Shown: positions 1-9,879 of the stretch, in pieces
How positions within the stretch are numbered: position 1 is the stretch's first letter
Layout: each line of letters starts with the position of its first letter
Source of the DNA: CAVVGZ01 sp963841845
GTDB taxonomy: Bacteria; Chloroflexota; Anaerolineae; Anaerolineales; Anaerolineaceae
NCBI GenBank assembly: GCA_963841845.1
Contig: CAWJEG010000007.1
Location: 186,001 to 250,000, forward strand
DNA: 64,000 bases
Reading direction: 5' to 3'
Notes under the pieces: model-generated
The model's database searches: none
Told to the model about the DNA's origin: nothing
The model's input: the letters and a program-made list of their open reading frames with translations, nothing else
Program-made: the position numbers and the translations under genes

Positions 1-37
1 CCGCCAACCTGGCCAGTTCTTTAATCGTATACATCAT
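1..37 (-). CDS. MerR-family transcriptional regulator, N-terminal end only
   Basis: Only the first 12 codons lie in the window, running off the left edge. They read MMYTIKELARLA, which matches the start of the MerR-type helix-turn-helix domain, where a TI-x-ELA-x-LAG pattern is usual. An AGAAGG ribosome-binding site sits about six bases before the first ATG; the second ATG is an equally possible start. The effector domain is outside the window, so the inducer cannot be predicted. The family call rests on one short motif and the candidate operator upstream. Confidence 0.6.
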   Translation of the reverse strand, partial: MMYTIKELARLA

Positions 38-57
38 AAGGATCCTTCTGAGACCAT

Positions 58-86
58 CTTACACTATGACGTAATGTTAATGTCAA
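58..86 (-). promoter_or_regulatory. Promoter and possible MerR operator
   Basis: A TTGACA -35 box (81-86) and a TGTAAG -10-like box (58-63) are separated by 17 bases upstream of the MerR start. CTTGACA on one side and TGTAAG on the other form an imperfect dyad across the spacer, where MerR proteins usually bind. The spacer is shorter than the 19-20 bases common for MerR activation, so autoregulation is only inferred. Confidence 0.4.
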
Positions 87-205
87 GGGGCTATCAGCTG
101 GATTAAAGTACAGGATTGGTTAAATAGTATTCGCCCATCCATTGATAACAATTCTCATAAATTTGCTGCACGATGGATAGGCGGACCCGGGGAGCATGGA
201 AGGTG

Positions 206-1525
206 TTATTCGATTTTTACAAAAGCAGCAGCATCTAAGGGGATTTCTCCGGCCTGGCCGCCATCCGCCTGCATACCCAGGGATAGTTGGGCAGTATCCT
301 TATAAATCTCAGGTATCTCCCAGGTTCCCAGGGAAACCCACTGGCTTTCTGTATAGTTCCCCATGAACAATTGAATGGTTGCATTGGCCGCCTCATCAGA
401 AAAATCGCCCCCATTAAAATAAACGCGGTAATTCAGCTGTCCGTTCCCGTTTACTTTTGGAATCCATACCAAAACCTGGTATTTCCCATAGGGAAGTTTA
501 TCAATAGGCGTATAGTTGGCTTTTACCCCATCCGCCGGGTTTATTAATACCTGGTACTGGTTTCCCCAGGCTAATGACTCATTGAGGTATGTCCAATAAT
601 CGGTGGCTTCTACCTTTGCTTCAGTCTCATCAATCACATAACGGAGCTGTCCTGGTGGAAGCTTCTCCAGGATCTGCATCCCGCTGTCAGGCATATGTAC
701 AAGGGCAATCCTGTCCACAGCCACAATTGTGTAATCATCCCGCTGACCCCATGACGTAGAAACCGAGAGCAGCTCAGGGGTATCCAACCAGTAAACACCA
801 ATCGGCTGCCAAAGGTCTAATTGTTGGGCAGGATCACTGTAACTGGTCTTGTAATCCACTCTGTTTTCACCAAGCAGCGGGGATAATTGCCGTTCCCCTA
901 GTTTCACAACAAAATCAAGAATACCTCCTGAAGAGAGAACCGTATCAAGGACATAAATTTGATAAAGACCGGGTTGCAGAGCAACATCCATCTGCCAGTT
1001 GGCTGACATGGTATCAAATGTGCCGTAGGTAGCGTGATAGGAGTTGTCTATATCGATAGCCATCTGGGTGGCGATCTGTTCGGAATTTATCCAGAGCGGG
1101 TTACTGAATTCAGGAACTGGTGTGACCAGGACGTCATCGTCCAGGACAACAACTTCGAGACCAGAGGAATAAATTGGTGGATCCATCGACTCGGGGTCAG
1201 AAGCTAGGCCTATCGAATCCGGGTACAAATCCATGGTCGGGGTTGCGATTATGGTTGGTGTTGCAGATGGTGTGGTTGTGCGGGTAGGTGCCGGTGTAAA
1301 TGTCGGCGGTCGAGGGGTCGGGGTTGGCGTTCCCACGGCCAGAACCTTGAACACCGGGAAGTTCCACCATAACACCAGGCCAACCAGTAAGAGTAAACCA
1401 CCCACTGGAGGCAGAATTTTTTGTAATATTGGCTTCTTGCTTGCAGGAGGAAGCTGATTATTTTCGATTTCGTTTTGTTTTTCCAAAGTCACTGATTGAT
1501 TATATCCTTCTTTATTATTGATCAT
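206..1525 (-). CDS. Membrane-anchored surface protein with two golvesin-like domains
   Basis: The protein has a short cytoplasmic N-terminus, one membrane helix (PVGGLLLLVGLVLWW), a Thr/Pro-rich linker built of TPTP-like repeats, and about 320 extracellular residues. Two stretches, one including LQPGLYQIYVLDTV and one starting near GKYQVLVWIPKVNG, resemble golvesin/xanthan-lyase-type beta-sandwich domains, with the pattern Y-x-V ... W-x-x-LG ... DAAAFVKI near the end. Such domains usually bind carbohydrate or mediate surface contact; this is inference from pattern. The ATG at 1525 has AAGG just upstream. A GTG at 1561 would add 12 residues but has no clear ribosome site. No operon partner is evident; RidA is transcribed divergently. 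Confidence 0.65.
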   Translation of the reverse strand: MINNKEGYNQSVTLEKQNEIENNQLPPASKKPILQKILPPVGGLLLLVGLVLWWNFPVFKVLAVGTPTPTPRPPTFTPAPTRTTTPSATPTIIATPTMDLYPDSIGLASDPESMDPPIYSSGLEVVVLDDDVLVTPVPEFSNPLWINSEQIATQMAIDIDNSYHATYGTFDTMSANWQMDVALQPGLYQIYVLDTVLSSGGILDFVVKLGERQLSPLLGENRVDYKTSYSDPAQQLDLWQPIGVYWLDTPELLSVSTSWGQRDDYTIVAVDRIALVHMPDSGMQILEKLPPGQLRYVIDETEAKVEATDYWTYLNESLAWGNQYQVLINPADGVKANYTPIDKLPYGKYQVLVWIPKVNGNGQLNYRVYFNGGDFSDEAANATIQLFMGNYTESQWVSLGTWEIPEIYKDTAQLSLGMQADGGQAGEIPLDAAAFVKIE

Positions 1526-1673
1526 CCGGGCCTTTATTATAACGATGAACTGCCAATCCACAAAGCCAAATAATCCGTGAATATCCTCATTTATAGATCG
1601 CAGACATGGTTAATCATTAGTGTATAATAAATCCCTCTAGTCAAAAATTTTTACAGTTGCAGGGAGAAATCGC

Positions 1674-2066
1674 ATGGACACGAGCAAAAAAGAAATAATT
1701 CGAACCGATAAGGCTCCAAAGGCTATAGGTCCATATTCGGTAGCCATTCGCTATCAAAATTTAGTATTCGCCTCCGGGCAAATCCCCATCAATCCACAAA
1801 CCGGGGAGTTGGTGGGTGGAGAAATTGAACAGCAGACTCACCAGGTGCTCACCAACATCAAAAATGTCCTTGAAGCAGCCGGCAGTTCACTTGAGCATGC
1901 ATTGAAGTGCACTGTTTTCTTAAAGAATATGGGGGATTTTTCCCGCATGAATGCCGTCTACGCTGAGTATTTCAAGGTTGATCCCCCCGCACGCTCGGCG
2001 ATTGAGGTTGCCGCCTTACCAAAGGGGGCTGCCATTGAAATTGAAGCCATTGCTTACATACCATAA
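1674..2066 (+). CDS. ridA: RidA family enamine/imine deaminase
   Basis: This 130-residue protein is the usual length for the RidA/YjgF/UK114 family, which hydrolyses reactive 2-aminoacrylate-type enamines made by PLP enzymes and so protects them. Family signatures are visible: AIGPYSVAI near residue 17, FASGQIPINPQTG, the LEAAGSS segment, and PPARSAIEVAALPKGA, which holds the conserved arginine that contacts the substrate carboxylate. An AGGGAGA ribosome site lies about seven bases before the ATG. It stands alone between a divergent surface-protein gene and a downstream amidohydrolase about 75 bases away. Confidence 0.93.
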   Translation: MDTSKKEIIRTDKAPKAIGPYSVAIRYQNLVFASGQIPINPQTGELVGGEIEQQTHQVLTNIKNVLEAAGSSLEHALKCTVFLKNMGDFSRMNAVYAEYFKVDPPARSAIEVAALPKGAAIEIEAIAYIP

Positions 2067-2140
2067 ACAAAGTATTATGAATTCAATCTACCCCACCTAT
2101 CCCGGGTAGAATGGCAGGTTATCATTCCATACATGGATGA

Positions 2141-3628
2141 ATGATGAATAATAAATCCGTGCAGGGACTCAAAGCAAACTATATCTGTATCTCGCCGGAT
2201 CTCCCTTTAATTGAAAACGGGTTCATCCTTTGGCAAGGTGACCAAATCCTTTCAGTGGGATCATCCCAAACACCGGAAGTCCAATTGATGCAGGTTGATT
2301 GGTTGGAACATTGCGGCAGTCTGGTTATGCCTGGCTTTACCAATGCCCATGAACATAGCCGGGGTGTTGGTTCTCTGCGAATGGGGGTCCCGGATGATAT
2401 GCTGGAAATCTGGCTTCCCCAGAATACTGCAGCCCGCCCTCTCAATCTTTACCTTGCCGCCCTATATAACGGCCTTTTGATGATCTCCAGCGGGATTACA
2501 ACCACAATGCATTTCCACCGCAACAGCAATCCGCTTACCCTGGAAAAGGAAATAGACGAGGTCCTGCAGGCATACCAGGACGTGGGGATCAGGGTTTGTA
2601 TTGGTATTCCGTTTCGAAACCAGAATTCGCTCTACTATGGTGGAAATAAAATCTTCCTGGATGCGTTGCCTGCTGAGCTTGCTGAAAGTGTAAAATCAGC
2701 CGGCTTGGCGGATTCCCCCCCGCAATGGCAGGAAAATTTTGCGATTGGGATTAAGCTTCAAAAAGCATGGCAGGGTCAAAAAACCTGTTGGTCTTCTTGG
2801 GCTCCCGCAAATCTACACTGGTGTTCTGACGATCTGCTGGTTGCTCTCGCTCAGGATGAGGGTAATTTACCCGTACAAATTCACCTGGTGGAAACAGTCC
2901 TTCAGCAGAAATATGGATATAAGAACTTTGGTAAGACGCCGGTTTCACGCCTGGAGGAGCTCGGTTTCCTTTCCCCCAGGGTCTCCTTTGCGCATTCTGT
3001 GTGGCTCACCGATGAAGATATTCAGATAATCGCCGATAAAGGCGTGCAGATCATCCACAACCCCTCTTCAAATCTCAGGCTGCGCAGTGGTATTTGCAGA
3101 GTTCTAGATTTAATTAGGCAGGGTATACCGGTTGGTATTGGATTAGATGGGCAAACCCTTAATGAAAATCAGGACATGCTCCAGGAAATCCGCCTGGCAC
3201 GTGCATTGGCTTTCAAGGCCGGACAAGTTAATGAAAGCCTGACCACTCAACAGGTTTTAACCATGGCCACAGAAACAGGAGCAAAAATACTGGCTGGCCC
3301 AGAACCAAAAAGGGGTAGATTGGAAAAGGGCTGGGCTGCAGATTTTATTTCTGTCAAATTGGATGCGATGAATCAGCCATTTCTGGATGAACGTATCGAT
3401 CCATTGGAAGCATTGGTATCCCTTGGCAAGCCGGACGATATTGACCTTGTCGTGGTAGCCGGGATTGTCCAGGTGAAAAACGGAAGCCATCTTCGCCTTG
3501 AATTATCCCGGGTGGAAGAAAAAATCCATGAAGAGCTTGGCAGAGTGAAAAGCGAACGTGAGCTCGGATTGGAATCCTTGCTGAGCCAGTTAAAGCCATA
3601 TTATCAGGACCTATATTCAAAATGGTAA
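2141..3628 (+). CDS. Metal-dependent amidohydrolase (deaminase/chlorohydrolase family)
   Basis: A 495-residue amidohydrolase of the SsnA/TrzN/MTA-deaminase type. The metal-binding HxH is in TNAHEHSRG near residue 70; further ligand regions are QIHLVET, AHSVWLT and GIGLDGQTLNENQDM. DDMLEIWL resembles the DD-x-x-x-EWL segment of methylthioadenosine/S-adenosylhomocysteine and guanine deaminases. The next gene, about 150 bases downstream on the same strand, is mtnA, so deamination of methylthioadenosine in sulfur salvage is plausible, but the substrate cannot be read from sequence. The C-terminal 60 residues are rich in charged helices. The start is one of two adjacent ATGs with a weak ribosome site. 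Confidence 0.8.
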   Translation: MMNNKSVQGLKANYICISPDLPLIENGFILWQGDQILSVGSSQTPEVQLMQVDWLEHCGSLVMPGFTNAHEHSRGVGSLRMGVPDDMLEIWLPQNTAARPLNLYLAALYNGLLMISSGITTTMHFHRNSNPLTLEKEIDEVLQAYQDVGIRVCIGIPFRNQNSLYYGGNKIFLDALPAELAESVKSAGLADSPPQWQENFAIGIKLQKAWQGQKTCWSSWAPANLHWCSDDLLVALAQDEGNLPVQIHLVETVLQQKYGYKNFGKTPVSRLEELGFLSPRVSFAHSVWLTDEDIQIIADKGVQIIHNPSSNLRLRSGICRVLDLIRQGIPVGIGLDGQTLNENQDMLQEIRLARALAFKAGQVNESLTTQQVLTMATETGAKILAGPEPKRGRLEKGWAADFISVKLDAMNQPFLDERIDPLEALVSLGKPDDIDLVVVAGIVQVKNGSHLRLELSRVEEKIHEELGRVKSERELGLESLLSQLKPYYQDLYSKW

Positions 3629-3777
3629 GACTGGCACATCTCTAACTGGAAATTCCGCACCCCAGCCAACAAAAACCTGATCATGAACTGCATAATTGGT
3701 ATGTCCTTTTCTGTAAAACAGTTGTTAATAATTTAAAGATAATTAATACCCGTGGCAAATCATCGCAATAAGGAAAT

Positions 3778-4851
3778 ATGCCTATGTCACCATACAAAAG
3801 CATCCAATGGGTGAACAACCAGGTTGTTATGATCGACCAACGCTGTCTCCCGCAGCATATCGAGTACATAATAATCCAAAACTACCGCGAGGTAATTTCT
3901 GCTATCCGGGACATGGTCATTCGCGGGGCACCGGCTATTGGCGCAGCGGGTGCATACGGGCTTGCCCTGGCAGCTATTCATGAACCGGCAAAAAATGAGG
4001 AGCATCTCATGCTTCTGGTTAGAGAGGCAGCCGCAGATTTACGCTCAACACGACCGACTGCCGTAAATCTGGCATGGGCAGTCGACCGGATTATCGCCCG
4101 TCTGGATGCAGCACAACCTTCCAGCATAGGTCAAATCCGCCGGGTGATTTTGGATGAAGCCCAGGCAATTGCAGCGGAAGATATCCAAACCAACCTGCTT
4201 ATCGGGGTAAATGCCCAGCCTCTTGTCCCTCAGAAGGCCTTTTTTATCCACCACTGCAACACCGGAGGTCTGGCGACTGTGGATTACGGAACTGCCCTTG
4301 GCATCATTCGTACTGCCCACGAGATGGGTAAAGATGTCTTCGTTTATGTTGATGAAACCCGCCCCCGGCTCCAAGGAGCACGTTTGACAACCTGGGAATT
4401 ACAGCAATTAGGGATCAACCATGCAGTCATCGTGGATGGAGCATCCGGGCATGTGATGAAAACCCGCCACGTCGATCTGGTTACCGTCGGATGCGATAGG
4501 GTAGCTGCAAATGGCGATACTGCCAATAAAATCGGAACCTACAACTTGGCGCTGGCTGCCAGGGCCCATAATGTCCCTTTCTATATCGCAGCACCAGCAA
4601 GCACGATTGATGTATCTATTAATTCGGGTGATGAAATAGAAATAGAAGAACGCAATGAAGCGGAAATCACCTGGGTGGGCTCAGAACATATTACTCCGGA
4701 GAACACAACGGTTTTTAATCCGGCATTTGATGTCACACCCGCAGCGCTTATTACTGCCATTATTACCGAAGCAGGAATTGCCTATCCACCATACCATGTA
4801 AGTTTAATAGAAATGGTAACAAAGGCCAGGCTATTGCATACCGGTTCTTAA
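3778..4851 (+). CDS. mtnA: S-methyl-5-thioribose-1-phosphate isomerase
   Basis: MtnA converts methylthioribose-1-phosphate to methylthioribulose-1-phosphate in methionine salvage. The 357-residue length is typical. Diagnostic motifs are IRGAPAIGAAGAYGLA, HHCNTGGLATVDYGTALG, DETRPRLQGARLT and VGCDRVAANGDTANKIGTY. The catalytic pair falls at Cys160 and Asp240 when counted from the ATG at 3778, as in characterised enzymes. AAGGAA lies four bases before that ATG; a second in-frame ATG six bases later would give better spacing. The 3' end overlaps the convergent downstream gene by four bases. The amidohydrolase upstream may supply the same pathway. Confidence 0.95.
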   Translation: MPMSPYKSIQWVNNQVVMIDQRCLPQHIEYIIIQNYREVISAIRDMVIRGAPAIGAAGAYGLALAAIHEPAKNEEHLMLLVREAAADLRSTRPTAVNLAWAVDRIIARLDAAQPSSIGQIRRVILDEAQAIAAEDIQTNLLIGVNAQPLVPQKAFFIHHCNTGGLATVDYGTALGIIRTAHEMGKDVFVYVDETRPRLQGARLTTWELQQLGINHAVIVDGASGHVMKTRHVDLVTVGCDRVAANGDTANKIGTYNLALAARAHNVPFYIAAPASTIDVSINSGDEIEIEERNEAEITWVGSEHITPENTTVFNPAFDVTPAALITAIITEAGIAYPPYHVSLIEMVTKARLLHTGS

Positions 4852-5750
4852 TTGCCATCGAAAATAAGGGTAGGCGCCAATTCCAATTCGTCAATCAATT
4901 GATTTAATTCAGCAAAGGTTAATCCCCTGCCAAATCCCGCATAAGCGGTAAGGACACCTTCCATGACATTAACCCCGAAAGTACGGCCTTCATAAATGGG
5001 AGTTGTGGTAAAGAGGGTTTTTACGCCGCGTTGGCGCATGAGCTGGATGTTCTCTGGTGTAGTCGTGTTGGTAATGATCACCTTCCCGGATAAATTATTA
5101 GATCCATATTTACGGATATAGTGCATATCACCAGCAATCAAGTCTGCTTCCTGCCACAGGTTCTCCATCTTCGGCCGGGGCGCTTCATCCTTACTCCCTG
5201 GAGGCAAAATCCATCTGATCGGAAAAAATCCAGCCACCGGGAGAATGGCTCGGGCTATCCGGAGAAAACCGGCTCTTCCTTTAATGACCCATGGGATACC
5301 GAGCATAAAAACAAGATCACAGATATAAACCTCGTTACTTACAGAGGTGACTGCTTCCAATAATCCCACCCGGTCAATTGCAGAAGGGATTAATGTTTTT
5401 CTGAAATGCGGGAGACCGGGAAAAAAGCCTTTTCCCAGCTCAAAAAACCTGCGTTCCAGGGCATACTTCAAGAAACGCCCGTCAACCAGAGTGGTTTGTT
5501 TCACATTCTCAACCAGTTTAAGCGCCGACCGAACTGGATAATCCCTGCCATCCAGACGGACATACAGATCAATTCCCCCCACTGTAAGAACATCTGCCTT
5601 CCCGTCCAATTCTGTAAAAAGCTGTCGGGCTTTCGCTGGATCTCCGCCAGTCCCGATGCGTTCTACCATGATTTGTTGTCCGCCCAGGTTGATTTCCACT
5701 TTTTTGTCCCGTGACGGACTTCCCAAACTGACGGACACCACTCGTTTCAT
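4848..5750 (-). CDS. Conserved protein of the family often labelled quinate 5-dehydrogenase
   Basis: A 300-residue protein starting MKRVVSVSLGSPSRDKKVEI, matching a family found in Firmicutes and Chloroflexota that databases often call quinate 5-dehydrogenase. I see no clear dinucleotide-binding glycine motif of the Rossmann type, so that enzymatic label is doubtful. Visible conserved-looking patches are GTGGDPAKARQLF, TVGGIDLYVRLDGRDYPV and NTTTPENIQLMRQRGVKTL; the last resembles a phosphate- or nucleotide-binding turn. The ATG at 5750 with AAGGAT upstream is preferred over an in-frame TTG 15 bases earlier. It converges on mtnA, overlapping by four bases. Function unknown. Confidence 0.7.
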   Translation of the reverse strand: MKRVVSVSLGSPSRDKKVEINLGGQQIMVERIGTGGDPAKARQLFTELDGKADVLTVGGIDLYVRLDGRDYPVRSALKLVENVKQTTLVDGRFLKYALERRFFELGKGFFPGLPHFRKTLIPSAIDRVGLLEAVTSVSNEVYICDLVFMLGIPWVIKGRAGFLRIARAILPVAGFFPIRWILPPGSKDEAPRPKMENLWQEADLIAGDMHYIRKYGSNNLSGKVIITNTTTPENIQLMRQRGVKTLFTTTPIYEGRTFGVNVMEGVLTAYAGFGRGLTFAELNQLIDELELAPTLIFDGN

Positions 5751-6018
5751 ATATTGATCCTTCAATTCTATTATGAATTACCATTATACAGTTCTACATG
5801 CGGAATAGTTCAATAATTGAGAATGAACCTATAGAAGTTGAATCCCTATTGACAGCGGTTTTCCAGGTCAGCGAGGGACGCTCATCAAAATCTCCCTGCT
5901 TTATATAATTAGCCCAGGACTACCCCCTCCCTGATCCGGATAGATCTGGCACTAATCCTGCACAGGAAAAGAGTGAATAAAAAAAACAGAACTCAAAAAG
6001 AATTTTTTAGGAAACGTT

Positions 6019-8768
6019 ATGACAGGAAATAAATATCCCTTTTTATTAAGAATAATCCTGATAGGTTTCTCTCTGCTATTATTGGCTGGATGCACTTTCC
6101 CAATTAAAGAGTTTGGGCCCCAAAAATCCCTTCCAACTAGTGAAAAACAGGGTTATGCAGATCCACGCCTGGAAGAAATCGATAGGGCGGTCCAGGAAGC
6201 GGTGAGCAGGCACCAGGACGTGGTAGCTTTCCTGCTCTACGAAATGGTGATAGACCGGGTCGATTTCTCCGAAGACGGCCACCTGGCCCTGGTCTGGCTG
6301 GCCATGCGGGATAAAGAGAACGGCCAGGTCATTGCCTCCGAACCAATGATGGCCATCGCCTATCGGGAATACGAGGAGGACGGCAGCCCTTCCCCATGGG
6401 AAGTGGTTTTTCCGGTTGACGGCGCTTGGAATGGCATGCTGAATGCGGTCCCAGAAAGCCTGCTGGAAAAGGATATCCAGCAGAAGTACTTGGACCGCAC
6501 CCAGGCCGAGCAAAAAGGCCCGCCCCTGCAGGGATATTATCTCCCCTGGCAGGCTGGCTTGAAAAAGTACCTCACTGGCAGCATCGGGCATGTCTTTACC
6601 TATAAATCCTGCCCGGATACCTGCCTGTACGCCTTTGATTTTGCCGATGGGAGTATGTTTCCCGTTACTGGCAGCCCGGGCAGGACGGGTAAAAATGGCA
6701 GTCTGGAATTGGCCTAACGGAGATTCAGACCACATGCCAATTTCCTCTTGCTGCAGGATGACACCACCACACCGGTGACCTACCAGATTTATTTCCACCT
6801 CGCCCAGGACAGCATCCCCCTGCGAGTTCCGCAATGTCGGCGCCCAGGTATTCCAGGGGCAGCAGATTGGCCTGGCAGATGATACCGGCTACAGCACCGG
6901 GCATCATCTGCATTTTCAAGTCCACACCAATGCCAGTTCTTACTGGGGCACCTCTGTAGATATCCTTTTCGATGAGGTGGACCGTCAATGGCGGGCGTCC
7001 CAGGACCTGCTCCGAAGCATCTGCGTTACCCCGGATACGGTACCCAGTGCATGCCATCAAGCTTGTATATGTCCGATAACTTCGATGATCAGCCCCCCAC
7101 AAGCGGGTTTACAGCACCTTTAAACGGATGCGCGCATCACCTCCCCGATCGTAAAAGTAGAGGGTTGGGCAAAGGATAACCATGAAGTCCTCTATTCTCA
7201 GCTGCTCATCGGTGATGGTAAACAGTGGAAACCAATAGGAGATTTGCAAAAAAAACCGGCATTTTCCCAGGAATTCGATCTCTGTGAATCAGGCATACCA
7301 AGAGGGGATTTCTACCTTTCCATTCAGGCTATTGACCAGTCAGGCAATATAAACCAGGGGTTGCAGGGCACCATACATCTGGTTAATAATGTAAATTGCG
7401 GGGGTGAACCCCCCAGCTGCCTGGCTGCAGAGGATCAGGCTGCCATTTTCGCCGAGCAGGAATACCAGGGAAGTTGTCAGCTCCTCGAAATTGGGGACTA
7501 CCCCGAATTGGGTGCTTCCGGGGAGCCGCCTATGGATCAGATTGCCTCACTTGAAGTTGGCAGCGGGGTTGTCCTGGCATTATTTGATGACCCCTGGTAT
7601 GAAGGTATCAAGGAGTTATTCCAGCAGTCCGATCCGGATTTATCCGATAACAGCATCGGTGTAAACCAGTCGGCTTCCATCCAGGTCAGGCAGCGTCAGG
7701 CTGCCCCTGGCGCCCCGGTATTGGATATTCCTGCGGGTGAGGACGGGTCACCTATAAATGAGGGGGATTTAATTACCCTGACCTGGAGTGGCGAGAATGG
7801 ATTGGATTTCCGTTCCGAATTAACTGGCACAGACGGGTTTAACGCCTCCAAAGACTGGCAGGAATCCAAAACCTGGGATGCCGGCCAGTTACCGGCAGAT
7901 GAATACACCTGGACAGTCTGGAGCAGAAATTTCGTTGGGGAGAATTCTTCCACCCTGAAATTTAATGTCCTGCCGGCCCCAGCCATTATTTCCGTAGAAA
8001 CAAGGATGAACGAATTGCAGCCGCTGTATTATTCCACTGCCATCCCATTGGAATGGGAGGTCATAAGCGGAGAAGATCAAATACACCATTTTGAAATTGA
8101 ATATCAGCAGGACGGTACTGACTGGCAGCCTCTGGCGGAACCTTTTTCCAGCCAGCAGCGATCTAAGCCTATTCCAGGGCATCGCCGGGAGCAGTTATAC
8201 CTTCCGCTTGCAAACCGTTGACTTATCAAGTAGTTATGAAGAAGTGACTGAGGACCATATAAGGCAGACCCGGATAGCCCCCTCTTGTGATCCGGATTCC
8301 TATGAGGCAAAATCCGGCGGGGATAACCTGCCGCAGGAAGCGAGTACCCTGGAATTTGGTGAAATTCAATATCACAATATTTGTGGGTTGAATGATGAAG
8401 ACTGGTACAAATTTAATGCTACCCAGGGAATAAATTACAAATTATACGCAGAACCAGACCAACCAACCACTGCCATTCAGATGCAGCTTTACCGGTCCCC
8501 AGGATCTGCCATGCTCGTGGAAAACCAGTCTGATTCAGCCGGTAAACCAGTTACGCTTGCCTGGACTGCTGAAAACAATGAGGAGTTATTCTTACTGGTA
8601 CGCCCGATTGACCCGCAAATGTATGGCACGGATGTGACTTATAAAATTAGCCTGGACCGGGAAATTGAGAATCCAACCCCTCCATTCCTGTGCAGCGGGA
8701 TCATTTTACCCCTGGGCTGGGGGTTGAAGCGCCTGGTCAAGCAGCTCAAAGCCAGAATGAGCAAATAA
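6019..8768 (+). pseudogene. M23-type metallopeptidase lipoprotein, broken by several frame changes
   Basis: Piecing frames together gives a lipoprotein of about 910 residues: a signal peptide with lipobox LLAGC (Cys25), an M23-like core, Ig-like or fibronectin-like repeats, a PPC-like segment (NDEDWYKFNATQGINYKLYA) and a C-terminal membrane helix. The core reads YAFDFADGSMFPV, then LAARAGRVKMAVWNWPNG, HANFLLLQDD, and the zinc motif GHHLHFQVH. Frame changes lie near 6668, 6734, 6827, 6983, 7033, 7129 and 8165. Each looks like one extra base, except the one at 6734, which is two extra or one missing. No nonsense codons interrupt the pieces between breaks, so this is either a very young pseudogene or an error-rich read. 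If intact it would act on peptidoglycan outside the membrane. Confidence 0.75.
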
Positions 8769-8988
8769 TCCTTGTATGATTCAGGTAATATTGATTATAA
8801 TTATCCTATTACAAAATCCCCTGCTTTTGTAAGATTTAAGCTGGGCTTTCCAGGAATACCAGGCGAAAAACAAATTTTCACACCCAACCAGCAGGATTTT
8901 TAACGCAATACCCATGCAATTTTAATATAATCCTTATAGGGTTATGTTAAAATAGTTGGGAAATATACTTTACTTAGGATATTGTATA

Positions 8989-9870
8989 ATGCATAAAATT
9001 ATTTTATCAGAGCGCATAGCTCCAGAAGTACAGCGCATCCAGATCGAAGCCCCCAGGATTGCCCGCAAAAGAAAGCCCGGCCAGTTTATTGTCCTTCGCA
9101 TTCGGGAAGGTGGGGAAAGGATACCCCTGACAATTGCAGACTCCGATCCCGAACTGGGGACAATTACCCTGGTTGTCCAGGGAATTGGCAAAAGTACCCG
9201 GGAATTAAATTCCTTAAAGTCTGGCGAATTTATCGAGGACCTCGCCGGACCCCTCGGCAAGCCTTCCCATATCGAGTTGTTTGGCACTGCAGTTGTAATC
9301 GGTGGAGGCGTGGGTACCGGGGTGGCTTTCCCGACTGCCAAGGCTATTAAACAGGCTGGTAACCACACCATCGGGATTATTGGGGCACGCACAAAAGAGC
9401 TGCTTGTCCTTGAAGAGGAAATGAGGGAGATTTGTGATGAGTTGTATGTCACAACGGATGATGGTTCATATGCTTTCCATGGTTTTGTCACCCAGCAGCT
9501 CCAACAGCTGATTGACAGCGGTAGAATAATTGATTTTGTGCTTGCTGTTGGTCCTTTACCCATGATGAAAGCAGTCTCCAATTTAACCAAACCGTATGGA
9601 ATAAAAACCGTGGTCAGCTTAAACCCGGTGATGATTGATGGCATCGGCATGTGCGGAGGCTGTCGGGCAACTGTTGGAGATAAGACTGTCTTTGTTTGTG
9701 TAGATGGTCCGGAATTTGATGCCCACCAGGTTGATTTTAATGAACTGGTAAAACGCAACCGGGCCTATCAGGAGGATGAGAAAAAATCCCTGGAAGCCCA
9801 TCAGTGCCTTAGAGATCAAGCCATTCAACAGCTGGAAGCTGAGGAAATTCTTATCCAAAAAACATCATGA
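8989..9870 (+). CDS. NADH-dependent ferredoxin:NADP+ oxidoreductase subunit A-like (FAD/NAD, 2Fe-2S)
   Basis: The protein belongs to the dihydroorotate-dehydrogenase electron-transfer-subunit-like family (NfnA/SudB/GltB-type). It has an FAD-binding front (KPGQFIVLRIREGGERIPLTI), an NAD-binding half starting at VVIGGGVGTGVAFP, and a C-terminal 2Fe-2S cluster motif GMCGGCRATV followed by a fourth cysteine in VFVCVDGPEFD. The partner at 9880 begins nine bases after its stop, so the two are one unit. In anaerobes this pair balances NADH, NADPH and ferredoxin by electron bifurcation; in others it serves as sulfide dehydrogenase. The ATG at 8989 has AGGA nine bases upstream; a TTG at 8956 is less likely. 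Confidence 0.85.
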   Translation: MHKIILSERIAPEVQRIQIEAPRIARKRKPGQFIVLRIREGGERIPLTIADSDPELGTITLVVQGIGKSTRELNSLKSGEFIEDLAGPLGKPSHIELFGTAVVIGGGVGTGVAFPTAKAIKQAGNHTIGIIGARTKELLVLEEEMREICDELYVTTDDGSYAFHGFVTQQLQQLIDSGRIIDFVLAVGPLPMMKAVSNLTKPYGIKTVVSLNPVMIDGIGMCGGCRATVGDKTVFVCVDGPEFDAHQVDFNELVKRNRAYQEDEKKSLEAHQCLRDQAIQQLEAEEILIQKTS

Positions 9871-9879
9871 AGGAAAACC

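Noticed and set aside
8970..9758. Long minus-strand open frame opposite the NfnA-like gene
   Set aside because: The plus strand encodes a clear, complete flavoprotein; the antisense product has no pattern and only mirrors its codon bias.
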